64,000 bases of DNA from Trileptium ribeirensis (GCA_030248225.1 JASANE010028806.1:1-64000), one strand, 5' to 3'; counted from the stretch's first letter, positions 1 through 14,835 are shown. Notes: generated by a model from the sequence alone, not told the origin. Numbers and translations are program-made.

Positions 1-3000
1 CATATATAGCAGATAATGCGACAAAAACCCATTATGTATGCATAGAAAAACTAGCAATCGTACGACTTGTTTATCTGAGTTCGCAGAAATACAATTTATG
101 AGCAGTTCCTAGCCAATACATCCTGTGTAACGTGGTCTTTTACTGTGATCTTACTAAGCTGCAACATGTTGTAACTACGACCACTCTTTGATATTATATT
201 TAGCATTTCAAAGGAGAAATTCGTGGTATTAGTCTTTGTGGAAGAAAGATTACGTCACAATATTTTTCTGCGGTTCTGCATTAGTGTCTAATGACTGCAG
301 CGTAGGCCGTCGTTTTATTCTAGCTTTAGTTTTCGACGTGATTTATAGATTGTTGGGTGTTAGTGTTATTTAGCGTATTCCCGAACAATTGTTCTGTGAA
401 ATCTGTAACTGACAAACATTATAAACCCTTGTTAAATGTACGTTTAAGATGCAAGTGTGTGTATTTCAGTTCCACCTTTGTGTTGTTAGTTTCGGTTAAT
501 TATACCTGAGGGACGTCAAATGTTTTAATCATATCCATATGGCACCCAAACCATAATCTAAGCTTCTAAACTTTTGTAATTATCGTTTGTTGTTTCTACT
601 TTTTGTTGGACCGCGTTTTATAGACTAATGTGCATTATAGTCTTTCTGTGGTCATGTCGTAATTAATTAGAACCAAACGGGTGGAGTTAGGTTACATACT
701 GAAATTATTGTTCAGAAGTGTTTATTTTGAGTACAGAGAGGAAGTTAGCATGTAAATAGACTTCTCAAGTTAAGTAATTAAGCCTTACAAGTGAATTTTT
801 TGTGAATTCACACGGATTTAATTTATTGCTAAGAGTTTTCGAGAATAAATAGGGTATCCGCAGCTAATTTTGATACTGCTATTGAACATTTATCGGTTCA
901 TTGATGCCGTTGAAATATTTAAACAGGACATAGTTCCACTAGAGGTGCGCTTTGTAGTTTATACGGGTTTAGCTTTTAAACCATCAAAAAAAATTCGTTG
1001 AGAGAAACCTGTTTCAGCCCTAATCTGAAGCTCCAACTTGTTAAGTTTTCGTACAAGGACATTATTAGTATCCAAATTCGGAAATTTTCAGCTAGCAGTT
1101 ATGTGTTATGTGATATTAAAAAACCAAGTGTTCAGTAGTATGTTTTTAAGTTCTTTTCTTCGTTGAGAATTCTTTGAGTTTGTGTTTTCTTTTTTTGAAC
1201 GTCAAAACTCCGACCCTAACCTCGGTTGTACTATGTAGCTACATATATTATACATAATATATAAGTTATTTCCGATTGACTTTGATAAAAATTAAGTGAA
1301 GTGAAATTAACCTCTATCTGCAATACTGCGTTAAGTTTTTGTCAATACATAGCCTATTCCTGCACAACATTCTAAGACTTATAATAAATTTTTATAGGTG
1401 GATACTTCGCGTTTATGCGGTAAACATCTCTACGTCTAGAGATCACGCTCCACACATGCCTTAAAGTAAAATGCACTGACAGTACGCTATATACGAGATT
1501 GGCAGCTTTTACACCATGGCATTTATTCTTTATTACATAATGCCATTTGAACGTTCGTTGCTTCAGTAGCACTGTAAATTATTGTCATCGTCTACCTGTC
1601 TGCTTCAAGAAAAACTTCTATTTTTCTTTTGTTAAACCGCAATTATTCACTAAAACACTAAACTGAATACATTAAATGTTAAATTTGATCTAAATTTCCA
1701 ATAACCCTAAACAAAAAAACATTTTTAAACGTTAAATCCAAATCGTTCAAATATATAAGATTTAGTTGCTTTTGTCACCTATGAACCCAGCAATGTTTCA
1801 TTGTGCTACTATGGGAGCAAATAACCATCGTAAAGTTTTATCCAGCCTTTTGCACTACAGTTTTCACATCATTAAAAAACTATTTTCTACTAAAGAAGCT
1901 TTAAGTAAAATTTGTTGGGCTTTCTGATATGGTCGCAGGCTAGCGTCAACAGCACGTTATTCAGAAATTCTTCAGCGTTAGAGCTTTAGTGTTACATTTT
2001 CAGTGACACAAAAACATCGAGATTAGGGTAACTATCTTACTGAGTTAAGAAGAGCCATTTACTTTTGAATAGTATTGATCCTACTCGACGCCACCCCCGA
2101 GCATAACCCGACGAACCGATTGTGTTCCTTAGCCCAGACAACCCTTATGTGGCTGAGGTTTCTAGGGGTATAGAACACATTTACACTGATACAAAGTACT
2201 ATCGATGTAAAGTGCCTGTTTTAAAGCAGCACTATTGTTTGCCGCTATCGTTACTTCTAGGAAATAATAATAAATAGTAATTGTAGTTATATTTTCTATG
2301 CAAGCGGTGATTCTTTTTAATATAACATGAGAGATAACATCAATGCTGCAACTGAACAACTTTATCTATATTTGATGACTTTGACACTGGAAATTCCCGG
2401 CTTCGGTAATAAAGTGCTGGAAATCTGTATCATTTTAAGGCATGTATGTCCTTAGTAAGCGAAGGTGTACATGTAAGGTATATTTGCCGTCATTTTCTCG
2501 GTATAGAACATTCAAGTTATGGTCAGAAAAAACTATTAGCGTTGTTAAGTTCTATCCAAATTAATTTAATCTGAACAATTTTTAGAGTCTCTGCTTCGAA
2601 ATTAAATTAGCACAAAAGGACTAGAAATTAGACTTTTGAAAAGGTCGTAAAAACTATTTTAAAATAGCTAATTCTTGTAATTTTAGCGGTATTTCGACAT
2701 AAAATTAATCTTGGATTTCTAGTAGAAAATGAAATGAAATTGTGATAATCCTGGCAGTTTAAATAATCAAATGGGTTGCTGGCTTTGTCTTTACTTTGAA
2801 TCAATCAATCAAGTTACAAAACTTCACGCTCTCCGTATGAAACACGCTGAATATTGGTACCAACTATTTGAAAGTAACATTTTGTTAAGTACATGAGGCA
2901 ACACTATAATTCCAATTGTTTTGCCATTCCTGCCGGGGAATTCGTTGTTCTACTTGACTCGATATCCAATGGCATAACCTAAATTTGTAATCTGTTATAA

Positions 3001-6000
3001 TTATGTTAAGTCCAGATATTTATCATTAAGGTTGAGGAATAAATATCTTTAACTTGGTTTGTATTTGACCAAAGTGTTAATTCCTTATGGGCGATGTTTA
3101 AAATGCACTTGTGGTGTTTCGCGTGAGTCCGGCACCATCATCCAAATGAAATTTCTTATTTCAATTTTCGAACAATATTATAATTATCGCCGATTTTATT
3201 TTTGTTGTATTTATTATTGAAATTCACGTGTGAAGGGAAAAGTAGGACAAAGTTACAATAATTCCAACGTCGTTTCGGAACCTGAAGTGTTTCACAGCCC
3301 TACTCCCAACAACATCAAGAAAGCTTTTGGAATTACTTAAGGCAAGACACATTGCCGATAAATTATTTTACTCGTTTGGTTGAACATTCTACTGCACTCA
3401 GGCTATTGGTTCATGTTGCGGCTGTGGTACTGGTAACCATTCCTCAAAATTTTGTCGATGACGTGTACAAAATCGTTCAACAAATAAACTTAATGATTAT
3501 AATTATAAGCCAATCAAACTCCTCCGTTTGTAATGTGTTATAATGCAATGCTGCGAAGATCGATAGTTCAGTAAAAGTAAATCAAAACATGAAGCTAGAA
3601 ATCTAAATTTGAAAATGCCTATATGAAATTCGACCGAGATCGATTAGGCCGATCGTCCTTAAGTCATTGGTGTCACAGAAATGTCACATGAACACTGTAA
3701 GGTTGAAATATTAAAACGGTATACAACGCGGTAGTGTCGTCAATTTTTTTTTTTGGGTTTTTCAGTTTTTTACATCCTTAATTTTTTATTTGCCTGTTTA
3801 TTTCTAGGTATTTCCAACGCAACTCTTGAATATTTTGGCATATTTTAAGATAAGTTAGAAATAGGTTACAACATAGGGATTTAATACCGGTAATTTGGAT
3901 GGTTGACCTCGCCTGTTGTGTTGGCTTAAGATTTAAGGAGAGCTGTGTAAATATAATCAAACAAGACGGTCGCGAACGTCCTTCGTACACAGCAAACTAC
4001 GTAGTACCATGTATGTGTTTAATAGTTATGTCAGACATAGTAATTAATAGCAGTTGGTTTTTTGTTTTTTTTGTAGATTTTTACGTAGTTCTAAACGCGG
4101 TATGGTTTTTGGTTATACAAATGTATCGAGTTTAAATATCTGTTTTGAATTTAGTTTAAATATCTGTTTTGAATTTAGCTGTGTATCTAAATATTTTTTG
4201 TGGAGTCTAATTATACGTAATTTGCAATTCTTGTGGTATCGGTGAGTGATTATGTCATAGACATAATAAGTTTCGCGTCGGTTTCTGCTTTCCAAATGAG
4301 CATAGTTTAATCACCACCTATATTTTTACCACTTATTAATTGCAGGAAAATATATATATAAAGAGTAAAAGTCTGTTAAAATCTTCTGAATACCGTAATG
4401 ACAATAAAATTTTACCCTAACTGGGTTGTCTTACTGCAAAAAAATGTTTTTAGTCGCTTCGATAAATATAGATGTTTTTCGGTTTTAATTTACATTGATT
4501 TTCTTGAGAGTGGAATATGCCAATACACTAAAATCAGAATGTTTGTTAGAGAGCTCATGAAGCTCATTTACTAGCCCCGAAATGATTACTTTTTGTAATC
4601 CTTCACATGGTATATCCACCCATGATTAACCGATGTTTTAGACCTGAACTTATCTATTTTGCTGTCGTTGTGGAAAATGCTTATCCGCCATTTGCCAACA
4701 CCAAACATTTTAATACCTGCGTTGGCTATTCAGCTTGAGTTGGAGACGTTCGCCATCGAATTTTTTTGCTTATAGTGAAACATGATCATGTAGAGATGTA
4801 ATGCTACGATCGCTGTCGTTAATCAATTATATATAGCAATCGTTCTTATTGGTTATATAGAAAATCAGATTTAAGTGTCAATCAAGTATTACAATATCGG
4901 GCGAGAAAAACTTAACGATTAGCCGCGTCTCCATTACATATACCTAACTGCACACACGTGCATCTGGGCAAGTATAAATAATAGGACTTGGCCGTCTGCT
5001 ATAGTAAACAATACACTCTTAACATATAGGTCAAATCTTTGGGATTTTTGTACATAAGCAATTACGTCGTAAACATGACTTACTATTCTGGACCTTTATA
5101 TACTGATTATTTTAACGAAAGATGTTGTTTTATTTGTGCCGGTATTTCTATCTTTGGATGTCGGTGTGTTTTCTTATTTTTAGTTTTCGCCTATACCATT
5201 TCGCAATAAATCACGCGGTTATGTAAATGTTTGTCTTAGTCTTGGTGACTACATTTAAATACAACTTATTTGTTATTCCGAGGTTAATTCGTTGAACATT
5301 TCGCCAGTCTGTTTTATCTTCTGCGTTATACTCCTTTATGTACAGATTTTCCTTCGGGAATAATACTACGTAATTGCATTTTAGACGTACATAATTATAT
5401 ATTTTATGTTTATTAGCTGTACTCTTTGCGAAACGAGCAATTCTATACGACTTGCTACCACTGTCGACAGTCATTTGGCAATGTTATATATCTTTTCATT
5501 TATGAACATCGTTGGCTCAATTTTAACTGTCTCTGTTTATCTCCGGAGCTTATGTATTAGACTACATATGCATATTTACGTATCTCCATATACAAGGTTA
5601 TATTTTAGTATTAGCATGAAATTTTTCTCGCCCAACTGAGGTTCTTTAGTCATGTCTTCTAGAACTAATTTGATTAACTTTTCATACATACTGGACATGG
5701 ATAGTGTCGCGTTTAATATGTCTTTGCTTGTTTTGATGTTACTTCAGTGAATTTATAACAATTCAGCATGCGACTTACCGAACATTAATGTTCAGCTATT
5801 TTACTTATTTCCAGATCCGCGTCTATGTTTAATATTATCTAGCTTTACTTTTTGTGCACCGGAAATTGCGTGTATCTACCAGCAATTGCTTAAGAATGAA
5901 TATATTTATATAGTTAAACACTTTCTGTACAATTAAAGCTTGCATTGCTAGTGATTACTAAATTACGTCGAGGTGACATGTATACATAATTACTGTTTCA

Positions 6001-9000
6001 CTATTGTGGCTGTTAGCTGTGGACAGAGATTGGTTTCGCCTATGTATGTTATTAATATACTATCCTACATGAAGAATTTGCAACGAAGTTGCGATTTATT
6101 TATCGCTGCACTTAATTTATATCTGATTCAAGATGATTGATTTCAAATATAAATACATATTCGCAAGTTATTTTTTGTCACTTTATAGTCCTGCAGCGCA
6201 GGATTACGACTTGTGTCTAACTGAGCCATCTTATATGTTTATATATGTAAACATCTCGTCCCCTTCTTTAACATATACCACATGTTATATATTCAAGATA
6301 GAGGTCTACATATATATGGCTTTCTTCGAATTTTAGAGTTCGCGTGAGCACCTTTGCGATGTGTTACCAATGAATATTGAATAGGTGTATGGATACATGT
6401 GTATGTAATTATTTATATGTATAAGCAAATTCTTAATACTGTCAGTGTTCAGTTATTGCAATGCTTTGTTTTTGTAAGATATCTGGTTGAATTTTATTGT
6501 GTTGCCTGTAGTCAGAGATAGAATATTTTATGAATTATGATTAATCAAAAGCCAGACAGACCAGTTGGTTGTCATTAAAATTGTATTTCTGTTGGCATTT
6601 GAAAATTATCTCTTTAAACAAAACTGTCATTGTTTAAAAATAGAATGACTTTAGGTTGTTTTCGATCAATTACTACCTATATTGCGCAGAGTTTATAGCT
6701 GCGTGAAACTAATTCGGTGACATTGGGTTGGGAAAGGTCAAAACATCCTTCTTATTGATGGATTACTGGTACTCGGAATCGAAATGTTACGAGAATTTAA
6801 AAGTTACTTTGGGGTAGCATTTGAAGTTGTTGAAGCTTGGGATATTTAAACTAGAATGCGCTCTACTCGGCGCCTCATTCTTGTATCGTCAGACAGATAG
6901 ACAGTTATTACTTAGCCTCACTTCAGTTCTTAGAAAGATTTTTGTGTGAGGAGTAAAGATAGAAACACTGCGGCATGATGATGAGTGTTAAAGAGCATGT
7001 GCGATATATTAACAATACTTTCTGTTTTGTGTTAGGAGATATTATTAATTATTCAGCTTTGTCGATTTTGTGTTGTGGATTTTGTACGTGTGTACCTTGC
7101 TCATCATTTCAATTGGAACTGTTTGTCTTGAACCGCAGTACACTTATACAGTTATTATTGTATTACCTCGTGCACGCTCTTTTTGTTGAGAATAGACAGA
7201 GTGGAATTGTTTGTGTATACATGCATAGACAGTGATAGTATTATAGCCTAGAAGCCGGGCTGAGAGTTTAATTCCAGTATTTGGGGCATTCTTTTGACTT
7301 AAGTGGAACATTGAATTAAAGGATCAGAGTTCATTGCTAGTCGTAACAACAGTCAGACATTCCCAAAAGTCCAGAGTGTTGAAGTTTCCATAGACCTCAG
7401 CGTTCGATTGTTCCTCGTTACAATATTGTATCGCATATATATGTATATATTTTTTATGATCTGGATAATTTCTCAACATCCAACAATTATTTAACTCACC
7501 TTGGATATAATTTCTTTTCGGAAATTTGTCAATTTAGTACAGATATTGTTACAATGGCATCTGTTCTTATCGTTGGTGTTGTTACCGTAGACTGCATTTT
7601 GCCGGAGGTCGATATCATATTGCTTTACTCTAAGATAAATTAAGAGAAAAGTCAATTTAGTCACGCTGACTTTCAGTATTGGTTTTAATATTTCATTAAT
7701 TATACGGGGAAATACAATGTGTAACGCCCTGATTTACATACAAATTCTTAAATTTTTGGAGCCGAATTAACTTCTGATTTTTTGCAAATGTCTAGGATGT
7801 TCCGCGAATGCCCGAACATTGATAAATATGGCTAATGTAGACAAAATATGCCACAGTGGAACAACTGAGTTACTTGAAATCCCGTTGTTGGCTGCAAATT
7901 GATCTGCCAGGACCTTTGCCAATTAATCTTGGGATTACGTCAAGTCCCCCTCATAGCAGACTTGACATGGGTGCCATGCCACAAAAGTTTAATGGGCCTA
8001 GGCTTAGCTTACGCCTAGAGAGATAATATATTACACGCGTCACCCTAAAAGACAAAACATGACATATTCACAATGTGGCTTTAGACGACTTTTTGCTAAA
8101 ATTGTTTTAGTAAAGAATTTTTCGGAATTTTTGATAATTAGATTCTGGCTCATTTAGAGTTAATTCGGACTCTAATTTCACTAATATCTAACGATGTTGT
8201 AGTTGAGGCAAGAACTCTGTACAGTTTGTTTCCACAGATGCTGTAGCTGTAAACATGAAAACCAATCATACTTGAGTTTAACTATATGAACAGTATTTGA
8301 CGAACTCTATAAAGCCCAGTACTAAAGCCTGAATAGCAGTACGGAAAATGAATCGGGGTTTTACAATTCATGTTCCTTTCAAGTTTTCGTTCATCCCTGG
8401 ATTAAGCAGTGTTCGGATCAGCTACTGTTCGGAGTTTGCTACCCTTTAGCGCATTCCCTGGCTAATTTACAGTTGTACAATTGAGCTTCTATGTTAAATT
8501 TTGAGTTGCCAGTCATATGTACTCGCATACGTTTTTATTTCTATCGCTAAAATAATCTGTTTCCACAATTCATAGCATTTGATATATTATGGGGATAGAT
8601 TTCTGAGCACATCCAAAACTGATCATGTAAATATTCGTTTTATTTCGTTGCGACGAGCACTTGACGAACAGTGGCAGAATATGTTAGCTAATCTCAACTC
8701 TTGGCCGAAGTTTTGACTTCAGCCAAACCTCTAAGCGATACTTAGTGAATCATAAATCAATGGAGCATATCTTATTTATTTTCAGCGGAAAAACAAAATT
8801 ATATGAATTATTTATAGAATCAAGATTGGTTTGCATAAAACTTAAGCCTTGCTGACATCGCATTCTATGCGTTCCGATCCGTGCGAATCTGAATTTCTCA
8901 AAACAACCGTTTGGGTTGCAACATGACTAATAGTTATATATCGGGTAAAATCTATGAACTAGCTGCTCAGGTAACAAGACTGTCCCTATCATTATATAGT

Positions 9001-9610
9001 TCCACTTCGTGCAGTCAGTAATGCTGAAATCCGTTGGCTTAGTATAACAATCATATATCATATCGGTTGGCATACCGACTACATAAATATTCCTTTGAAT
9101 TTTTTCCGCAGTTTGAAAGACTTTTAAAGTCATCCCAATTTTAACATGTACTTGCAGTAAATTTAACTATAGGAATTATAACATTACTATTAGTCGTCAA
9201 GTGTAAAGTTATCGATATTTTACCTTGGGTTAAATTTTTTGGTAAAATTGTTATCTTAATGCATTTGTTACCATATTTCTACATTTTATCAATAGATAGA
9301 TAGCATTAATTGCGCCTTTGCTTACCTACATTCGTACGGCAACGTTTAAAATGTTGCAAGAGGTTTTGGTGCCGGGTTAAGCAGATATAAAGTAACTTGA
9401 ACCTACTAAGAGTCTGCAAGTGACGAAATCTCAACTAATAAATATTTCACTATCAGGGAATTTAAATTTTCAGTAAAATTCCCTATTATCGAATGAAACG
9501 TTCCTGAATTCGTAGTCTATGTTTCAAAGTACGCAACTCTAGGTTATGCAGGCTGTGAAGATATAGGACGAATTGAATAATAATCTCTTTTCAAGGTTTC
9601 TCTACCACCG
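1..9610. other. Non-coding, T-rich stretch without recognisable gene
   Basis: All open frames here are short (under 90 codons), AT-biased and resemble no protein family I know. The + strand is visibly richer in T than A through most of this stretch, opposite to the liprin introns further right, so it could be intronic or untranslated sequence of a + strand transcript. That is inference only. I see no TIR element, tRNA or satellite here apart from a short duplication at 4131-4178. Confidence 0.6.
4131..4178. repeat. 24-bp perfect tandem duplication
   Basis: Two identical, directly adjacent 24-bp copies (4131-4154 and 4155-4178), each beginning TTTAAATATC and ending GAATTTAG. They lie in AT-rich non-coding DNA and look like a simple replication-slippage duplication. 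Confidence 0.9.
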
Positions 9611-9614
9611 AAAA

Positions 9615-10173
9615 TGCAGGTTTCACAGAAAAAATGCATCCAGAAACCGGACAGTTTTGTCAGCAACGGACGCCCATAACAGACAAACAATCTCTTAAGG
9701 CCGGCTGTATAATATTTTAGTTTCCTACAGAAAACTAAAGAAATTGTCTCTAATGGCTTATCGTAAGCAATTAAATCTCTTACGGACAGCAGTAAGCAAT
9801 TTTAGTCTTTTGTGACTATCTGTGTAATCAACATTTTGTCCCTTAAAACAATCGCAAAAGGCCATAGTTTTTAACAACTAGCTCTAAGACAATAAAATGT
9901 CTTATGGACACGTGTACAATATTTTAGTTTGGCATGTATTTCTGTTAGACTATAATCTCTTACAGCAATCCGGAAGATATTCCAAAACATACTAAATAGG
10001 TTAAACGCCTCACTGTTGCTATATACAAATGGTCCGTATACCGCCTATGTAGCCTATTACAGGTCGCCTCAAGCGAGCCGTTTCCTCAGGAATCCTAAAG
10101 AGACCAGAATTTCTTAGAACATTAGAGACAAAACTACCCGGTTTGTCCACGCATTTTTTCTGTCAAATCTGTA
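9615..10173. mobile_element. Non-autonomous TIR element (MITE-like), about 560 bp
   Basis: The left end (from 9615) and the reverse complement of the right end (to 10173) share an imperfect inverted repeat of about 47 bp. The best-matching core is CAGAAAAAATGC, and both arms end in AGTTTTGTC. The interior has no coding capacity but repeats short motifs such as AATCTCTTA and AATATTTTAGTTT. The length and structure fit a MITE. I cannot assign a superfamily because no clear target duplication is visible. Confidence 0.6.
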
Positions 10174-13100
10174 CAATGGTTATTTCAGTGCTCATACACA
10201 ATACTAGATCATTTATTTATCGACTTGTATTCAAGCCGTTTGAAGAAATGGATAAGTAATAAACGTAGATTGAATGTTAAAGTTATGTGGGCATTGTCAT
10301 ATATGTGGATGTTGTCATAATGTGGATGCTGTCATATGGAGCCGGCATGATCTCCAAGAGACAGCACCTAACACCAGCATAGTTCGCTGCATAAAGCATA
10401 CAATGAGACGTAATTTATGCAATAAAACATTGTTTGCTGGATGCAGTAAACGGCCGAATACAATCGAAAGGGAACGAATACTTCCGATTTGGGTTTCAGT
10501 AGAAATGGGGCAAGGTGTGAATGGGATATTCAGCAATCTTTAAGCGTCAGAACCAGGTCAACATTCTGAGCGTCACATAACCGAAACGAGCTTGTGAACA
10601 ACCGTGTATCTCTTGAATCTTGATAAAATCGTACGAAGCATATCTTGATCACACGATAGTAGGGAATTCAAGAACGATAGCATAAAAAGATGGCATTAAA
10701 ATTATTTTTAGAGCTTACTTCACATCAAACAATTTGTTCTATAAATATTGCATATGTTTTACGAATCCGCAATATGGGCCAAACCGCAATGTTACAGCTT
10801 ATTCGTCAAAAAGTATACCAGTTTTTGTCACAAGGTTACCATTGTTACAACTTCAGTTACCATAGTTTCGTACATATTTTCTATTAAATTTATGTTTATT
10901 TTCTCTCAATCAGTCTCAATGTTGTATTTCTCAGTCTTTAGTCACAAAAAACCACCGCAAACAACGATATTGTCCTTCATTTAATTTTAAACACGCGCTG
11001 CAAAACAACTATAAAGTCGACAATAGTTTATTTAATGGGTTTTGACGGTCAGAAAAGATATCTATACATATTGTCTGTTTTATTCAATTTAATTAAACCA
11101 TTTCAGCTGCACCAGAATGGCCTTTAGGTGCCAAGTGCCGGGATCAGGGTGAGGGGTAACGTCCTGCTGTTAAATGTGGCTCTTCAGGGAGAGCTAATGC
11201 TTATGTATCATGGCAAAATCACCAGGGGGCTAGCCTTGCTCTAACACACTGGGTGCCCTAATACTGATTAGCTTGAGACTTCTCCCTTTCGGAGCTATGT
11301 CATATAGATTATTTGGCTTTGAAACTGTTTAAATTTTTTGAGCTCTCAAATTATTGCTTTAAATCGCTCTTGTGTTTAGTCGACCATAGTTCACCAGGTC
11401 AAAAGAAGTGTCTAGTACAAACTGGACCAGAGTGCTTTAAGGACGATGATAGCCCAAATGATATATTCCTTCAGATGGCTGGTTTCTACGAAACGTATTT
11501 GACTTCAACAACTAAAATTGCTACCGCATTTGGTTGCATGTCATTTTATATGTAGAATTTCGAACTAATAGCTCACAACAATGCCGATTTCATGTTTTCG
11601 GTGCATATTGTTTAGGAAAAATCGACCCTAAAGCCGAAATTAAGGCTAACTCCGTATTTGTTTGTATGGCAATCTGATTTTAATTCAACCTATTTTAAAT
11701 TGGGTGTTGTTTGAAATCGATTAACAAGGAACCTGATTTATGTGAAACTTAAGCTCGCTGAATAAACAGCAATGATTCAGTCGATTAACTTACATTTTAG
11801 AGTACTGTTAGGCACTTCTAGAACGCGTGACAACAACCCTCGATAGCAAAGACGAGTTTTGAGATCAAACATTTTTTCTGAGGTCTTCGGATAAAGGGCA
11901 AAACTATGTGCAACAAAGCTTTTCTCTATAATGCACTGTAAAAGTAGAATATGCACTGTTTTAATTGAATAACTCCAGTTAAAGTTTCGCCTATAGCCGA
12001 CTTATCTATAGTTCCTACATATCTATACGTCAAATTTTGGAACAAACTGCTAAACAGGTCTCCAAAACCTTCATGAATTCTATATGTTTTTTCAATTATG
12101 TTTACGGAAACGTTGTCAAACTTTGTTATATTTCATTAATTTTTGATTCTTGAAGATTAATTTACATGATAACATTCTGTATTTGTCAAAAGTCTTGGGT
12201 ATTTCAAAAACGGAAACGGGAAATTGAATAGATGATCCAAATAGGAAGATTTAATAAGTCTTTACCACAGCAAAAGGGATAAGGAGATGTGGGCTTGCCC
12301 CTTACTTATGAAGCAGAGGGCGCCATTGGGTACCCCTAATTACTCAATATATATACTAGCAGACTTTTCAGAGACACATTCCCAAGCATTTCAGCGATAT
12401 TCATCTCACAAAATTCAGTGTTGTAGAGCAAGGTTGGCTTCGATTTTAGCTTATTATTTAGTCGTACCCGGGCGAGGTCCGAGGTTTCAGGTGATAGCGG
12501 ATGCCATGGGGGATCAGGTTGTTGCCCAAGGGTCGTCAGAATGGATAATTTTTTGAAATATTTTGGTACACAAGTTTTTTAATTTGTTTGCAGTCATTTT
12601 AACAATTTTATCCCCAATTTTCCTGCAATTATTTGCAATTTTTGCCTATTTTAGACAAAACTGTCCGCGCGCATTAGGCATGTAAGGGAAGAAAGATGTG
12701 GAGCCTAAATAGAGATCTCTCAGGGGGATCGCCGGCGCCTCCAGGGAGATTAATCTTGTGGCCCCTCCCCGATAAGCATGTATGTTATGTTCTTAATGTA
12801 CAATACATTTCCAATCAAACATGTTCGTTTTGGTTATCGCATTTCAGGTCACATGTTCTTAATCTTAATACCTATATAGGCCCTAACTTCAACCATTCGT
12901 AAACTACGCATCGCAAAGCAGCTACTTAGAGGTTCAGTCAATCCACAGAATGGTCCCAATATCATTATAAACTCTACTCTCTATCATTTATGAACATACA
13001 GCCGTGTACGTGCATTTCCGGATTCATAGATCCACTTTAATCCCAAAGGCCACCGCCTTCAGCAGTTTGACCCACCTCAGGACAAGAATTAAGATGAGTC

Positions 13101-13229
13101 CAAATATTTCCATTGGTTATATCTTTTGATTATGCCTATGTAGATATATCCGCCGTTCCAATATATTTCGGATCTCCTGAGTCTTTTTAAAAATGAATCC
13201 TAAGGATAGTCTACACCCAAGAGTAGTCA
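10174..13229. other. Intergenic DNA without recognised gene
   Basis: No open frame of family-like sequence. Two GC-richer patches (about 11105-11300 and 12420-12780) look like old repeat remnants but match nothing I can name. The rest is AT-rich and unremarkable. Confidence 0.5.
10284..10336. repeat. 17-18 bp unit repeated three times
   Basis: Three consecutive copies of a unit like ATGTGGATGTTGTCATA, with small substitutions. It makes a short open frame look Cys/His-rich, but that frame is not gene-like. Confidence 0.8.
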
Positions 13230-13681
13230 TAATGCTCGATTCACGTCATAATGTCCCCACCACTTGGAACTTATGTACCCCATACAGTGGCAGGCACACC
13301 CTAGACTACAGGGTGTCTTAGACACCCCTGCGTTTTTAAATAGTTTCAAATAAATTTCAAACAAAGCTAGCTAATAGTTTGGCTTATTTCAGACGGTGTC
13401 AATGAACCGTCGTTGCTTTTTCGTTTTGCTGACGGTTTCCGCCACCCCGCGGGATCATTTTACATAGGGCCTACAGGATACCCTAGAAACACCGCATTGG
13501 CAAGCATAAAACACCGAAATACTACATTGCCAAAATGAGGTATCTCGGGGTGTGCCCGACACCCACATATTTTGTTATATGGTGTGGGTGTCACTGTCAC
13601 CGTCTTTACGGCATAGTCTACACTACAGGGGCACGAAAGTTCCAACTGTTGGGGACATTATAACGTGAATCCCGCATAACG
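13230..13681. mobile_element. TIR element with internal GGGTGT-ACACCC palindromes
   Basis: About 57 bp of each end form an inverted repeat; the arms share the core ATAATGTCCCCA and both carry GATTCACGT. Inside, several short palindromes recur: GGGTGTCTTAGACACCC near 13313, GGTGTCAATGAACC near 13395 and GGGTGTGCCCGACACCC near 13549. There is no coding capacity. The same plan (long TIR beginning near TTATGC, palindromes of GGTGT-N-ACACC type) recurs at 16751-17181 and, more degraded, at 20172-21070, so these are related copies. Superfamily unknown. Confidence 0.7.
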
Positions 13682-14173
13682 AAAAGGTTTCTGAACAGTC
13701 GCATACAACTTTAGTCGCTGAAGCGAGAAATGGAGCCCGAAAACTGAAAGTTCTGTTTTCACTAGCCACTGAAAAGATTTCGGCGTAACTGTCACTCGGA
13801 TCATTATAACTCAGCGTAACGAAGTTGAAACCCTACAATCGCATGAGGCTTAGAGGTTTAACGTTCTGCAACGTAACCGACTGTTGTCGATCAACTGACG
13901 GTATTAAATGATTTAATAATTGGTAAAAGAAAAGTTTAAGAACCAAAATAATTAGGATAACTCAATGAATCAGTCTGAGGACCGGTTTATCCAATATCAC
14001 ACACTTTTTCATATCAGTTTGTTATCCTTAATCCTATAGTAATAATCTGAGTATATGTTTAATTATAAGTGTAGTCTAAAACTCAGAAGATTTTATTTTA
14101 ATGTATATTGTCTAATGTACTCGTTACAAACGTAAACATTATTGGGAATGCTACAAATGACAGTGTAGTGTCG
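13682..14173. other. 5' flank of the sodium channel gene
   Basis: AT-rich sequence directly upstream of the first channel exon. The reading frame is open back to a stop at 14099, so the exon may begin earlier or follow an upstream non-coding exon. I see no clear TATA box or initiator that decides the promoter. Confidence 0.4.
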
Positions 14174-14835
14174 ATGTCAACATTGCCGAAACCCCAAGAA
14201 CAGTTGGAGCAGCTGTCGGCGGTTGAAAGGGCAACCGGTTTCGAGAAGATCCTTTCGGAGAGCTCGATCCCAGGTTTTTCACGCTTCTCAACGTTTACGA
14301 GCACGCACGGCCGGGCGATATGGTGCGTGATACTGTTTCTCAGCTTTGTCGGATTCATTGTTCACACGGCGTTCCTTCTCGTTCGTCTTTCACGACGTGA
14401 AACTGTTACCAATACAGTACTAAACGATGTCCCGTTTGTATTTCCCGACGTCACGATTTGTAATAATTTTCCGTACAATCATCATCGAACCAAAGCCATA
14501 AATCGTAACGTTGATTTCAAATTGAAACCAGTAAATGATACTAGTTCGACGTCGACGTCCGTTGTGAATTCCAGTTTATCCGGCGATTTTGTTCTACACC
14601 AAGTAAAAAATTTTTGGAAAGCAGCGCTGGACCTTCGAAACGAAACCATCAATCGATACAGCCGAACCGACAATCCATGGACCCGGAGAACCCTCCGGAA
14701 ATACGTGGCCCCATTTGAGTGGAACCATTTTGGGGATGAGTTGATTTTGTCCTGCGAATACAACGACCGATCATGCGACCTATCGCAGTTCCACGAACGG
14801 TCATATCCATTTTATCAGAAATGTTGGACATTTCA
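14174..14835 (+). CDS. DEG/ENaC exon 1: N-terminus, TM1, start of ectodomain
   Basis: Encodes the cytosolic N-terminus with the His-Gly motif, TM1, the FPDVTICN motif and an ectodomain stretch with a Ser/Thr-rich loop and several N-glycosylation sequons (for example NDT and NSS). It ends at TTTCA before donor GTACGT, leaving two bases; adding the first base of exon 2 gives Gln. Confidence 0.88.

Noticed and set aside
12287..12556. 89-codon frame at 12.3 kb
   Set aside because: No recognisable domain, no splice or start context, and atypical composition.
14098..14358. Open frames on the minus strand overlapping channel exon 1
   Set aside because: They are shadows of the conserved + strand channel frame and show no family similarity.
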